Assembly: GCA_045106195.1 (NCBI GenBank)
Contig: JBGCEH010000009.1
Span: forward strand, 186,001-250,000
Length of the DNA stretch: 64,000 nucleotides
Direction of reading: 5' to 3'
DNA from: Granulosicoccus sp045106195
GTDB taxonomy: Bacteria > Pseudomonadota > Gammaproteobacteria > Granulosicoccales > Granulosicoccaceae
The notes beneath the pieces were generated by a model. The model ran no database searches. It saw nothing but the letters and a program-made list of their open reading frames with translations, and had not been told where the DNA came from. How positions within the stretch are numbered: position 1 is the first letter of the stretch; each line of letters opens with the position of its first letter. Below are positions 53,503 through 61,400 of the stretch, in pieces. The position numbers were made by a program, and so were the translations under genes.

Positions 53503-56172
53503 CTAACCGGTCCATCCAAGCGCTGACGAAATACAGTTCATCGATTGCAGCAATGGAATTGATACCGATGATTCTTGCTCATTCTTTCGTGCCTCTCGTA
53601 ACAATTCAATTTGCAGAGAGTGAACCCGGTCCAGATCTCGCGCATAACGATCGAACTGGTACTGGAACTCAGGAAAGCGTGTAGCCATAGTGCTGCAGCC
53701 GCTGATCATCTTTACAGCTTCAACGCTTCTATCATACTCGGTACAAATTCTACCCAGTATGCGAGCGCGCGTTTCCGCATTCTCTACCAGTGATGCGTAT
53801 CGGGAAGCAATATCAAGATCAGTCTGGAACAAGGTTTTTTCAGTTTCATCAACGATTAATCTGAAAAACTCGGAACGTTCAAACATATTCCTTAACAGAT
53901 CCTTAGCTTCCGGACCTCGAATAGAGATAAAACTCTCTATCGCAGTTCCAAAACCGTACCATCCAGTAATCAAATGTCTGTTCTGTGACCAGGCAAATAC
54001 CCAGGGGATGGCCCGCAGATCGTCCAGACTGTTGGCACCAAACCGGCGTGCTGGACGGGAACCGATTTTTAGACTGGCAAGCTCTTCGACCGGACTAGCC
54101 TGTTGAAAGTAATCCAGAAAACCTTCTGAGTTGATCAATTCAGTGTAAGCGGTCTGGCTGATTCCTGCCAGTGCAGAGAGTGCATCCTCATGCTCCGGAT
54201 TCATGTGCCGATCCGGTTTACGTAGTCGGTGCTCAACGGCACTGGACAGTAACAATTCAAGGTGGGCCGCTGCCGAACCACGATTAGCATAGCGGGCCGA
54301 TAGAACCTCACCCTGCTCCGTCAGTCGGATACTCTGACCGATAGTTCCAGCGGGTTGAGCCGCAATGGCTCGATGGGTTGGCGCACCGCCGCGGCTGACG
54401 CTTCCACCACGGCCATGGAAGAACACGCCTTCTAGATCCAGAGAACTCAGCGCGGAAACGACTTTTGATTGTGCACAAGTAACTTCCCAACTGGAGCATA
54501 GAAAACCGCCGTCTTTGTTGCTGTCCGAATAGCCCAACATGATTTCGATGGGCTTGTTGCCACGCGTAAGGCAACGCCTGGCACTAGGTATGAGCAGAAA
54601 CTGACGCATGATCTCTGGTGCGGCTCTAAGGTCTCCGATAGTTTCGAACAGCGGGACTACTTTGAGTTCGGGCGCTTCTCGATCAAAGCCAACATAGCGA
54701 GCTAACAACAAGACAGCTGCCAGGTCGTCTGCTGACGTCGTCATGGACAGAATGAAAGGACCCACTGCTTGTGGATCCTTGCCTGAAATTACTTCAAGCA
54801 TCAGACTCAGTAGATCATGCAACTCCTGCGCTTGTGCCGAGAGCACGTCGTAGTCCAGATGCGGGAGCTCGTCCGTTGCAAGTTCTGCACGCAAACGCTT
54901 GCTCCAGGCTTCGCTACCGTAATCTGGTGGCAGATCACCTTCCACCTTCTCCCAGACTTCCTTCAAAACCGCTGTTGTTACTGTGGAGTTCTGCCTGACA
55001 TCAAGGGTCACTGTTCTGAAACCGAATACCGTCGCGGCCCAACGAATCGGCCTGAGGTATCGATGGGCGATTTGACTGGCTTGCAATGCTTGCAGGGCAT
55101 TCTCCACTGTTCGAATGTCAGCGATGAAATCACTGACATGCGCATAATGGTTAGACTCTACATGGCCGGCAATTGCGGAAATCGACTGTCTGAACAACTC
55201 GTTGGCATTTCGTGAAGCCGCCTCGGTGTTACTGAAAATAGCTCTCAGGCCCCGAGCATGTTCCTCGTTAACCGGGGCTATCCGGTTACTGACGGACAGC
55301 TGCGCAGCCGCCTCATTTAGCAGTTCGATGTAACGAGTCTGTATTGTATTCTGTCCAAGCTCCAGCGCTCTGCGTGTTACCGCGGTTGTGACGTGTGGAT
55401 TGCCATCTCTGTCGCCTCCGATCCAGGAATGAAAACACAAACGCGGTAAGAATTCCTCTACGCCTGAATCATCACTGACAACCGCGCGGTTTACCTGTTC
55501 AAGCACATCCGGTACAACATCGAAAATAATATCGCGGAAAAAGTGCAGTCCCCAGGCTATTTCATCATCCGGAGAAGGCCGATCAAGACGAAGCTCTCCC
55601 GTGAACCAAAGAAGATCAATTTCACTTTCCAGACGTTCCACCAAGGCATCACGTTCCCGAGGTGTCCACCTGTCAGTTTCAAGTGCAACGATACCTCGAT
55701 AGATTCTGCGATGAATTTCGAGAACACTGACGCGTTTGGTTTCAGTAGGGTGTGCGGTGAACGTCGGCCCAACCAGCGTATCGGCAGCAAGTTGCGCAAT
55801 ACGTTCACGATCATCGCCGGTTGCCACCATTCTGGCAAACGACTCAGGAATTGCGGCAGGACCGTTTGTCGATTCCGCGGCTCTACGAGCTCTCATTCGC
55901 TCGATTTCATCAACAATACGCAGCAGCTGAAACCGGATATTCATAGCCTGCAGATAAGGAATGGCATTCTTGCCTGCTGGTAGTGCTGAGGTCTGGTTTT
56001 TATCCAGCTTCTGAGCAACCTCCGGAGCTCTGCGAGCGAGAACTCTTCTCCAGAGACTCAGCATAAGCTCAGTCAGTTCCGAGACTTCGCGGTCCGGCGT
56101 TTTCCACAATGTACTTGATGCCAGAGCATCAGACGTTTTCACGTCAGATGGTGCATCAGCAACCGTGTTCAT
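53503..56172 (-). CDS. ppc: Phosphoenolpyruvate carboxylase
   Basis: 889 residues, full length. Family landmarks: FTAHPTETKR with the catalytic His (about 137-146), FHSWIGGDRDGNPHVT (about 247-262), GYSDSNKDGGFL (about 550-561), HGRGGSVSRGGAPTHRAI (about 590-607), and RAIPWVFAWSQNR (about 728-740). The C-terminal end is GWTG where most bacterial enzymes end NTG, a small variant. In this cluster it fixes bicarbonate onto PEP to give oxaloacetate. It overlaps mtkB by 4 bp, so it is expressed with the malate-CoA ligase. Confidence 0.95.
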   Translation of the reverse strand: MNTVADAPSDVKTSDALASSTLWKTPDREVSELTELMLSLWRRVLARRAPEVAQKLDKNQTSALPAGKNAIPYLQAMNIRFQLLRIVDEIERMRARRAAESTNGPAAIPESFARMVATGDDRERIAQLAADTLVGPTFTAHPTETKRVSVLEIHRRIYRGIVALETDRWTPRERDALVERLESEIDLLWFTGELRLDRPSPDDEIAWGLHFFRDIIFDVVPDVLEQVNRAVVSDDSGVEEFLPRLCFHSWIGGDRDGNPHVTTAVTRRALELGQNTIQTRYIELLNEAAAQLSVSNRIAPVNEEHARGLRAIFSNTEAASRNANELFRQSISAIAGHVESNHYAHVSDFIADIRTVENALQALQASQIAHRYLRPIRWAATVFGFRTVTLDVRQNSTVTTAVLKEVWEKVEGDLPPDYGSEAWSKRLRAELATDELPHLDYDVLSAQAQELHDLLSLMLEVISGKDPQAVGPFILSMTTSADDLAAVLLLARYVGFDREAPELKVVPLFETIGDLRAAPEIMRQFLLIPSARRCLTRGNKPIEIMLGYSDSNKDGGFLCSSWEVTCAQSKVVSALSSLDLEGVFFHGRGGSVSRGGAPTHRAIAAQPAGTIGQSIRLTEQGEVLSARYANRGSAAAHLELLLSSAVEHRLRKPDRHMNPEHEDALSALAGISQTAYTELINSEGFLDYFQQASPVEELASLKIGSRPARRFGANSLDDLRAIPWVFAWSQNRHLITGWYGFGTAIESFISIRGPEAKDLLRNMFERSEFFRLIVDETEKTLFQTDLDIASRYASLVENAETRARILGRICTEYDRSVEAVKMISGCSTMATRFPEFQYQFDRYARDLDRVHSLQIELLREARKNEQESSVSIPLLQSMNCISSALGWTG

Positions 56173-57053
56173 GCGGCTACGACCTGCGCAATCGTTTTAC
56201 CGATGTCGCCAGGTTGCTCAGCAATGGTCACGCCAGCGTCTGAGAGGATTTCGACTTTCTCCGAAGCACTTTCTCCGAAGGCGGAGATAATCGCACCTGC
56301 ATGCCCCATTGTCTTGCCTTTGGGAGCTGTCATTCCGGCCACGTAGGCAACGACCGGTTTTGTCATATGGTCCCTGACAAACTCTGCTGCCTCAGCTTCC
56401 TGTGGGCCACCGATTTCACCGATCATGCACACAACTTTCGTCTCGTCATCCTGTTCGAATTTGATCAGCAGGTCCTTGAAGGATGCACCGTTGATGGGAT
56501 CTCCACCAATACCAACCGACGTCGAAATGCCAAGTCCGAGTTGCTTGAGCTGGGAAGCTGCCTCATAGCCAAGCGTACCTGAACGACCTATGATGCCAAC
56601 ATTACCTTCTTTGTATATGTGACCAGGCATGATGCCTATCATGCCTTTGCCAGGACTGATCGTTCCCGCACAGTTGGGCCCAGTCAACATCATGCTTTTC
56701 TCTTTAGGAAAACGCAGCATGAAGCGTTTCACTTCCATCATGTCCTGAGCGGGAATACCATCGGTTATACACACGCAATACCTGATACCACAGTTGGCCG
56801 CCTCCATGATGCTGTCTGCAGCAAAAGGGGGTGGAACAAACACAAGACTTGCCTGAGCATCTGTTGCGTCAACTGCTTGCTTGACCGTATCAAAAACAGG
56901 AACACCTTCAACGACTTCACCCCCGCGACCGGGGACAACGCCACCCACGACGTTGGTTCCATAGTTGATCATTTCACGCGTGTGAAACCGTGCCATCTTT
57001 CCTGATATCCCTTGCACAATAACCCGTGTTGTATTGTCAAGCAATATGCTCAT
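56169..57053 (-). CDS. mtkB: Malate-CoA ligase, alpha subunit
   Basis: 294 residues, succinyl-CoA synthetase alpha family: CoA-binding Rossmann domain with VQGISGKMARFHTREMI (13-29) and GRSGTLGYEAASQLKQLGLG (about 156-175), and the phosphohistidine in MGHAGAIISAFG near residue 250. Neighbours decide malate rather than succinate as substrate: it sits between mtkA and ppc with 4-bp overlaps on both sides. It activates malate to malyl-CoA. Confidence 0.9.
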   Translation of the reverse strand: MSILLDNTTRVIVQGISGKMARFHTREMINYGTNVVGGVVPGRGGEVVEGVPVFDTVKQAVDATDAQASLVFVPPPFAADSIMEAANCGIRYCVCITDGIPAQDMMEVKRFMLRFPKEKSMMLTGPNCAGTISPGKGMIGIMPGHIYKEGNVGIIGRSGTLGYEAASQLKQLGLGISTSVGIGGDPINGASFKDLLIKFEQDDETKVVCMIGEIGGPQEAEAAEFVRDHMTKPVVAYVAGMTAPKGKTMGHAGAIISAFGESASEKVEILSDAGVTIAEQPGDIGKTIAQVVAA

Positions 57054-58294
57054 GACACTTCCTCTATGATCTTTGAACTGATGGTTTCCCGGCTAGCTGA
57101 TGCCGTAGGTTGATTAGCGGCATCCGACTGGCTCTTCTTCCAGGCCTCGACGCTGACTTGTGCTGCTTCGTTGAGCGACGATGCCATGATGATAGGTAAC
57201 CCGCTGTTTTTAAGTATTTCATTACCTTCATCCACATTGGTGCCTGACAGGCGGACGATGACAGGAACATTCACTGGGTCATCCGTTAGCGCTTTCACCA
57301 CACCTTCGGCGACCCAGTCGCAACGATTGATACCTGCAAATATATTGACCAGCACGGTCTGGACATTTTCATCCGACATAACCAGCCGAAAGGCCTTGGC
57401 TACCCTCTCAGGCGTGGCGCCACCACCGATATCCAGAAAATTGGCAGGATCGCCGCCAGCGTGTTTGATCGTATCCATAGTGGCCATTGCCAGACCAGCT
57501 CCGTTTACAATGCAGCCTATGTTGCCTTCAAGCCCGACATAGCTCAGGCCTCTGTCAGCAGCGCGACACTCTCTCGGGTCTTCCTGGCTCTTGTCACGCA
57601 GTTCAGCAACCTGTGCGTGACGAAACAAGGCGTTATCGTCGAAGGTCATCTTGGCGTCCAACGCCAGGATCCGACCGTCGTCACAAAGAGCAAGAGGATT
57701 GATTTCAACCATGGTGGCATCCAATTCGCGAAACGCCTTGTAACATCCGCTAAGCGTCTTCACAAAACTCTGCACCACACTGGGGTCAAGCCCGAGTTCA
57801 AAGGCAATATCGCGGCATTGAAACTCTCTGACTCCCACCGCAGGATCAATTGACGCTCTGATGATACTGTCTGGTTGTTTGTCTGCTATGTCCTCTATTT
57901 CCATTCCACCTTCACGAGAACAGACCACCATAATGCGCTGGCTTGAACGGTCAAGTACCAGACCAAGATAGTACTCGGCCGCAATGTGTACGGCTCTTTC
58001 AACATATACGCGATAGATGCCCATACCCTCGCTGCCTGTCTGGTGCGTGACAAGCTTGCGGCCGAACATATCCTTGCAAGCATTTAGCGTTTCTGAATCG
58101 GAAGAACAGACCTTCACACCACCTGCCTTGCCTCGTCCACCTGCGTGTACCTGCGCCTTGACCACCCACTTGTCTCCACCGAGTTCGCGCGTTCGATAAG
58201 CGGCTTGCTCCGGACTGTAGGCCAATGCTCCAGACGGCGTTTCCACACCGAACTGATTCAGTAGGTCTTTCGCCTGATACTCGTGTATGTCCAT
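57050..58294 (-). CDS. mtkA: Malate-CoA ligase, beta subunit
   Basis: 414 residues, slightly longer than the usual 390. N-terminal ATP-grasp domain with MDIHEYQAKDLLNQFG and KAQVHAGGRGKAGGVKV; VEINPLALCDDGRILALDAK binds Mg2+; the C-terminal part has GNIGCIVNGAGLAMATMD, GGDPANFLDIGGGA and LVNIFAGINRCDWVAEG, as in SucC/MtkA. The extra C-terminal tail (about 385-414, Ser/Ala-rich) is unusual. It lies 9 bp after the aminotransferase gene. Confidence 0.9.
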   Translation of the reverse strand: MDIHEYQAKDLLNQFGVETPSGALAYSPEQAAYRTRELGGDKWVVKAQVHAGGRGKAGGVKVCSSDSETLNACKDMFGRKLVTHQTGSEGMGIYRVYVERAVHIAAEYYLGLVLDRSSQRIMVVCSREGGMEIEDIADKQPDSIIRASIDPAVGVREFQCRDIAFELGLDPSVVQSFVKTLSGCYKAFRELDATMVEINPLALCDDGRILALDAKMTFDDNALFRHAQVAELRDKSQEDPRECRAADRGLSYVGLEGNIGCIVNGAGLAMATMDTIKHAGGDPANFLDIGGGATPERVAKAFRLVMSDENVQTVLVNIFAGINRCDWVAEGVVKALTDDPVNVPVIVRLSGTNVDEGNEILKNSGLPIIMASSLNEAAQVSVEAWKKSQSDAANQPTASASRETISSKIIEEVS

Positions 58295-58303
58295 GGAAAA
58301 TTC

Positions 58304-59563
58304 CTAAGCAACAGCCATTTCGGATGAGTAGTAGTTCGCCAGAACACTGTGTAATTTATCAAGATCCACATTCGCCCCTGCTTCCTGCATGACGCCTGCG
58401 AAGCGCGTGACAATATCGGTTACAGCATGCTGTGACAATTGATTGAGGATACCTATACGAACCTGTACGGGCTCACTCAATGTAGGCCAGATACCGAAAC
58501 CACGCTGCCGGCACGTCTGAACCAATTCCATCTCACGGCCCGCAAGCGGTTCGGGGAGGTTGAAGACCACCAGACTGGTCATATTGGATGTCACCACACA
58601 TCCCATGGACTGCAATGCGGTTTTCAATGCCTTTTCATGAAAGGCATAGCTGGCAGCGCGATCACTTACGGTTTCGATCAACGTCAGTCTCAAGGCTTCG
58701 TGAAATGCTGCAACGGCATAGCCTGAGTGAGTTCGGTGGTAGGTACCTTTTTCAACATCTTTACCGTCCACCACGCCCCAATGCCGAGCCTCGAGAATTG
58801 GATGATGTACGAATGTTCTAGCGCCACTTTCGTTTAGAATCTTTATGTATTGATCGCTGAAGCTGACTGGAGCGTAAGTCAACGGCAGACAGCATATGCC
58901 TTTCTGGGGGCAGGAAGCCCAGGCAACAACGCCGGGATAGTCGTCGATAGAGAAATCGCCAACGCCCAAAGAGGAAACAGCATCGACGAGTCCCATGGCC
59001 TCATGACGCGAACACGCTTCGGAAAAAGCCTGAACGTCATTGACGCGGCCCGATCCAGTTTCCCAGTGTGCCATGAAGGCCCACTTGGGTTGATGCTTCG
59101 CCATCGCCTCATCAATGATGTCTGCGGTAACCGATTGCCCGTGTGGAACCTCTACAATGGTAACCGACGAAGCTGTGGGATCAAGCGGGTTGGCAGAAAG
59201 CTCTTCACGGGTTGCCGCCTTCATGCGAAGCGTCAAACCGTCAATATTCGAAAACGTCCCATTGACGAAAGCTACAACCGAATCACCTGGCTGAACGGCG
59301 CTCATCATCGCATCCAAACCGCTCCACCCAGTCCCTGCGACCCCGAAGGTATATAGGTTGTTCGTGCCGAAAACCTGCCTGAGCATGTGCTTGCACTCGA
59401 TCATGCCACGCAACACATCGCCCTGCATATGATCCGCAACGCCACTACCGGCAAAGCGTTCGAGCACGCGAGGGTCCGTATTACCGGGTCCGGGACCGGC
59501 TGCTAAGGTGTTCGGGATTTCGAGCTGGGGAAAAATGTTTGAAGCCATGATATTTGTGTCCAT
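58304..59563 (-). CDS. sgaA: Class V aminotransferase, probable serine-glyoxylate aminotransferase
   Basis: About 419 residues from the ATG at 59563; alternatives are 59620 and 59548. Fold type I PLP enzyme with AAGPGPGNTDPRVLE at the N-terminus, TFGVAGTGWSGLDAMMSAV, LVDAVSSLGVG with the PLP-nitrogen Asp, and the Schiff-base Lys in SCPQKGICCLP. It should convert serine plus glyoxylate to hydroxypyruvate plus glycine. The N-terminal segment differs from Methylorubrum Sga, so the alanine-glyoxylate type cannot be excluded; the cluster decides. First gene of the operon, with dyads upstream. Confidence 0.85.
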   Translation of the reverse strand: MDTNIMASNIFPQLEIPNTLAAGPGPGNTDPRVLERFAGSGVADHMQGDVLRGMIECKHMLRQVFGTNNLYTFGVAGTGWSGLDAMMSAVQPGDSVVAFVNGTFSNIDGLTLRMKAATREELSANPLDPTASSVTIVEVPHGQSVTADIIDEAMAKHQPKWAFMAHWETGSGRVNDVQAFSEACSRHEAMGLVDAVSSLGVGDFSIDDYPGVVAWASCPQKGICCLPLTYAPVSFSDQYIKILNESGARTFVHHPILEARHWGVVDGKDVEKGTYHRTHSGYAVAAFHEALRLTLIETVSDRAASYAFHEKALKTALQSMGCVVTSNMTSLVVFNLPEPLAGREMELVQTCRQRGFGIWPTLSEPVQVRIGILNQLSQHAVTDIVTRFAGVMQEAGANVDLDKLHSVLANYYSSEMAVA

Positions 59564-59646
59564 CGATCTATGAAATTTAGTTGACACATTTATATGATTT
59601 AAGCCAAGGCTGGACAACATTCCAAATACAGTCTTTTGGAATCCAT

Positions 59647-59677
59647 ATGGGTAGCAATATACCCATACTTAAGTATG
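59647..59677. promoter_or_regulatory. Two adjacent dyads upstream of the serine-cycle operon
   Basis: An inverted repeat ATGGGTA / TACCCAT with a 6-nt spacer (59647-59666) overlaps a perfect 14-bp palindrome CATACTTAAGTATG (59664-59677). They lie about 85-115 bp upstream of the likely sgaA start. I infer an operator, but no regulator gene is adjacent. Confidence 0.45.
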
Positions 59678-60023
59678 TCATCGTTATTTTCAGCAAGCGT
59701 TCACCTACCCATAAGGATGGTTTTTTCACTATTTTTTTTTCACTTAATAGGAAATGACTCCATAAATACTGAGAAACACTTCAAAAGACTCGGATGACAA
59801 GCACAAGCGGCAGACGTACTTCAAGCTCAGCCACCATGCAAGGCACTATATTTCTGCCAATGAATTGTCTGAGCACTAACGTTCGGGCAAGATGATTGCC
59901 TGATTCAAGACATGGGTTTCACCTCTATCCCTCAAATTTTCTGGCGATGACTTTTTTTTCAGCATGCGCGATGCGCAATCAAGGCTTGCATGTATTGTTT
60001 GATGTGACGCGTGCCGACTTCTC
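59678..60023. other. AT-rich intergenic region without a gene
   Basis: About 345 bp between the dyads and the end of the secreted-protein gene. It has a T-run at 59726-59750 and no convincing frame. Serves as the far upstream part of the serine-cycle promoter and the terminator region of the convergent side. Confidence 0.4.
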
Positions 60024-61103
60024 TCAGCGCACAGTCATGGACGGTTCCCGAGATTCCACTTCCTCGGCTGGGCGCGGCAGTCGAAGGCGCATTCCACTAG
60101 CGCCAGCCCTCACCCAGGCACCTTCAAAGCTATCAAGACTTCCTGATGACATGTTCAGCGCTTCATACGCTCCTGACTCAGTCCACTTGTAGGCTACATT
60201 CGACACGGTACAGTCTGACGACAGAGGTACTCTACCGCACGCTGCTTCGCTCGAATCATCAGACGTTAATGAAACAAGCTTCCCGGTACTCGAATTGATG
60301 ACGCTGGCATCTGCCCAAGAAACGGCGTAACGGAATGGCGAACCCACCAGTGTCCAGGCACCGGACACAGACTCTGATCGCAAACTGATATCTACCTCTA
60401 TTGGATATTCTCCGCTTACATCGACGGTTACGCCACTTTGAGTGGTGAGTAGCCAGTACCCCACACCGCTCTTAAGCTCATCGGTCAATCCGAGCTCTGC
60501 ATAAAGACCATTGTCCTGCAAGGCAAATATTTTCCAGCTTAGGCCTATAGCATTTATTCCCAGATCGTCTCCCAGCACTTCAGCAACAGAATTTTTCCCT
60601 GGAAGTTGCACATCGCAGGGCATGGAGAACATGTACCACGTGTTCTGCAGTAGACGATGTGTGGCAGTACAGTTTTCCGGCCAGGCGCCATAGATATCTT
60701 CAAGGTTCCAACGCGGCCCAATGCTCATGCAGCCACTTTCACCCTGATCTACTCGTCCCGGGCATCCGGTTTCGTCATCAGCATTGTTCACGGGACCGTT
60801 GCCACATTGGATGTCGTTGTAAGGTATACGCCCCTCATCGGGCCCACTACCCAAAACGTTTTCTATATCCTCACAAATTGTTACAACGTTTTTCACCCCT
60901 TGCGGTGTCCTCGCGCTCTTTGTATCAAGCTGATGATCGAAGTTGCTGCTGTCGCAATAGCATTGACCATTTACCGCATAGCTATCACGCCAGCCATTGT
61001 TGGGACTCCACGCAAACGACATAGATGTTACTCCCAGAACAAGGAAGAAAACCGCAAAGGACAGAATGCGTGTACCGATAAATGTTGTTACAAGCTTGTA
61101 CAT
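60024..61103 (-). CDS. Secreted protein with two modules shared with the next gene
   Basis: 359 residues from the ATG at 61103, preceded by GAGAG; a longer frame to 61325 is not supported. A signal peptide of about 30 residues ends SFA. A Cys-rich part follows (CYC, CED, CGNG, GCPGR, GCMS), then a module with WYMFSMPCDV and VLGDDL and SGVGYWLLT (about 155-245), then one with GAWTLVGSP and VAYKWTES (about 250-345). I do not recognise the family. Both modules recur at the N-terminus of the putative glycoside hydrolase upstream on the same strand, so they may be binding or anchoring modules used on the same surface or substrate. Confidence 0.75.
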   Translation of the reverse strand: MYKLVTTFIGTRILSFAVFFLVLGVTSMSFAWSPNNGWRDSYAVNGQCYCDSSNFDHQLDTKSARTPQGVKNVVTICEDIENVLGSGPDEGRIPYNDIQCGNGPVNNADDETGCPGRVDQGESGCMSIGPRWNLEDIYGAWPENCTATHRLLQNTWYMFSMPCDVQLPGKNSVAEVLGDDLGINAIGLSWKIFALQDNGLYAELGLTDELKSGVGYWLLTTQSGVTVDVSGEYPIEVDISLRSESVSGAWTLVGSPFRYAVSWADASVINSSTGKLVSLTSDDSSEAACGRVPLSSDCTVSNVAYKWTESGAYEALNMSSGSLDSFEGAWVRAGASGMRLRLPRPAEEVESREPSMTVR

Positions 61104-61400
61104 CGTTCTCTCATCGTTGAATGCTCGTGAAAAAGGCTTCACTACCTGATAAAGACTAAACACAGTGTTTTTCGTTGTTCCTGCCTGCCTGCCTACATCA
61201 CGGAAAAGACATAGCTGACAGATCGCAACATGGCTACAGGGCCTAACGGGTCGTGCAGCGTGACGGTAACGCATTTCGACCCCAGCGCCGCCAGCTGGCG
61301 TTCGATTCGCCCCCCATATCGTCAATACGCATCGCTTTTACGCCTTGTTCTGACGACACCTCGAACAAATTGTCTGTCACAGAATAAACCGCATGCCCCA

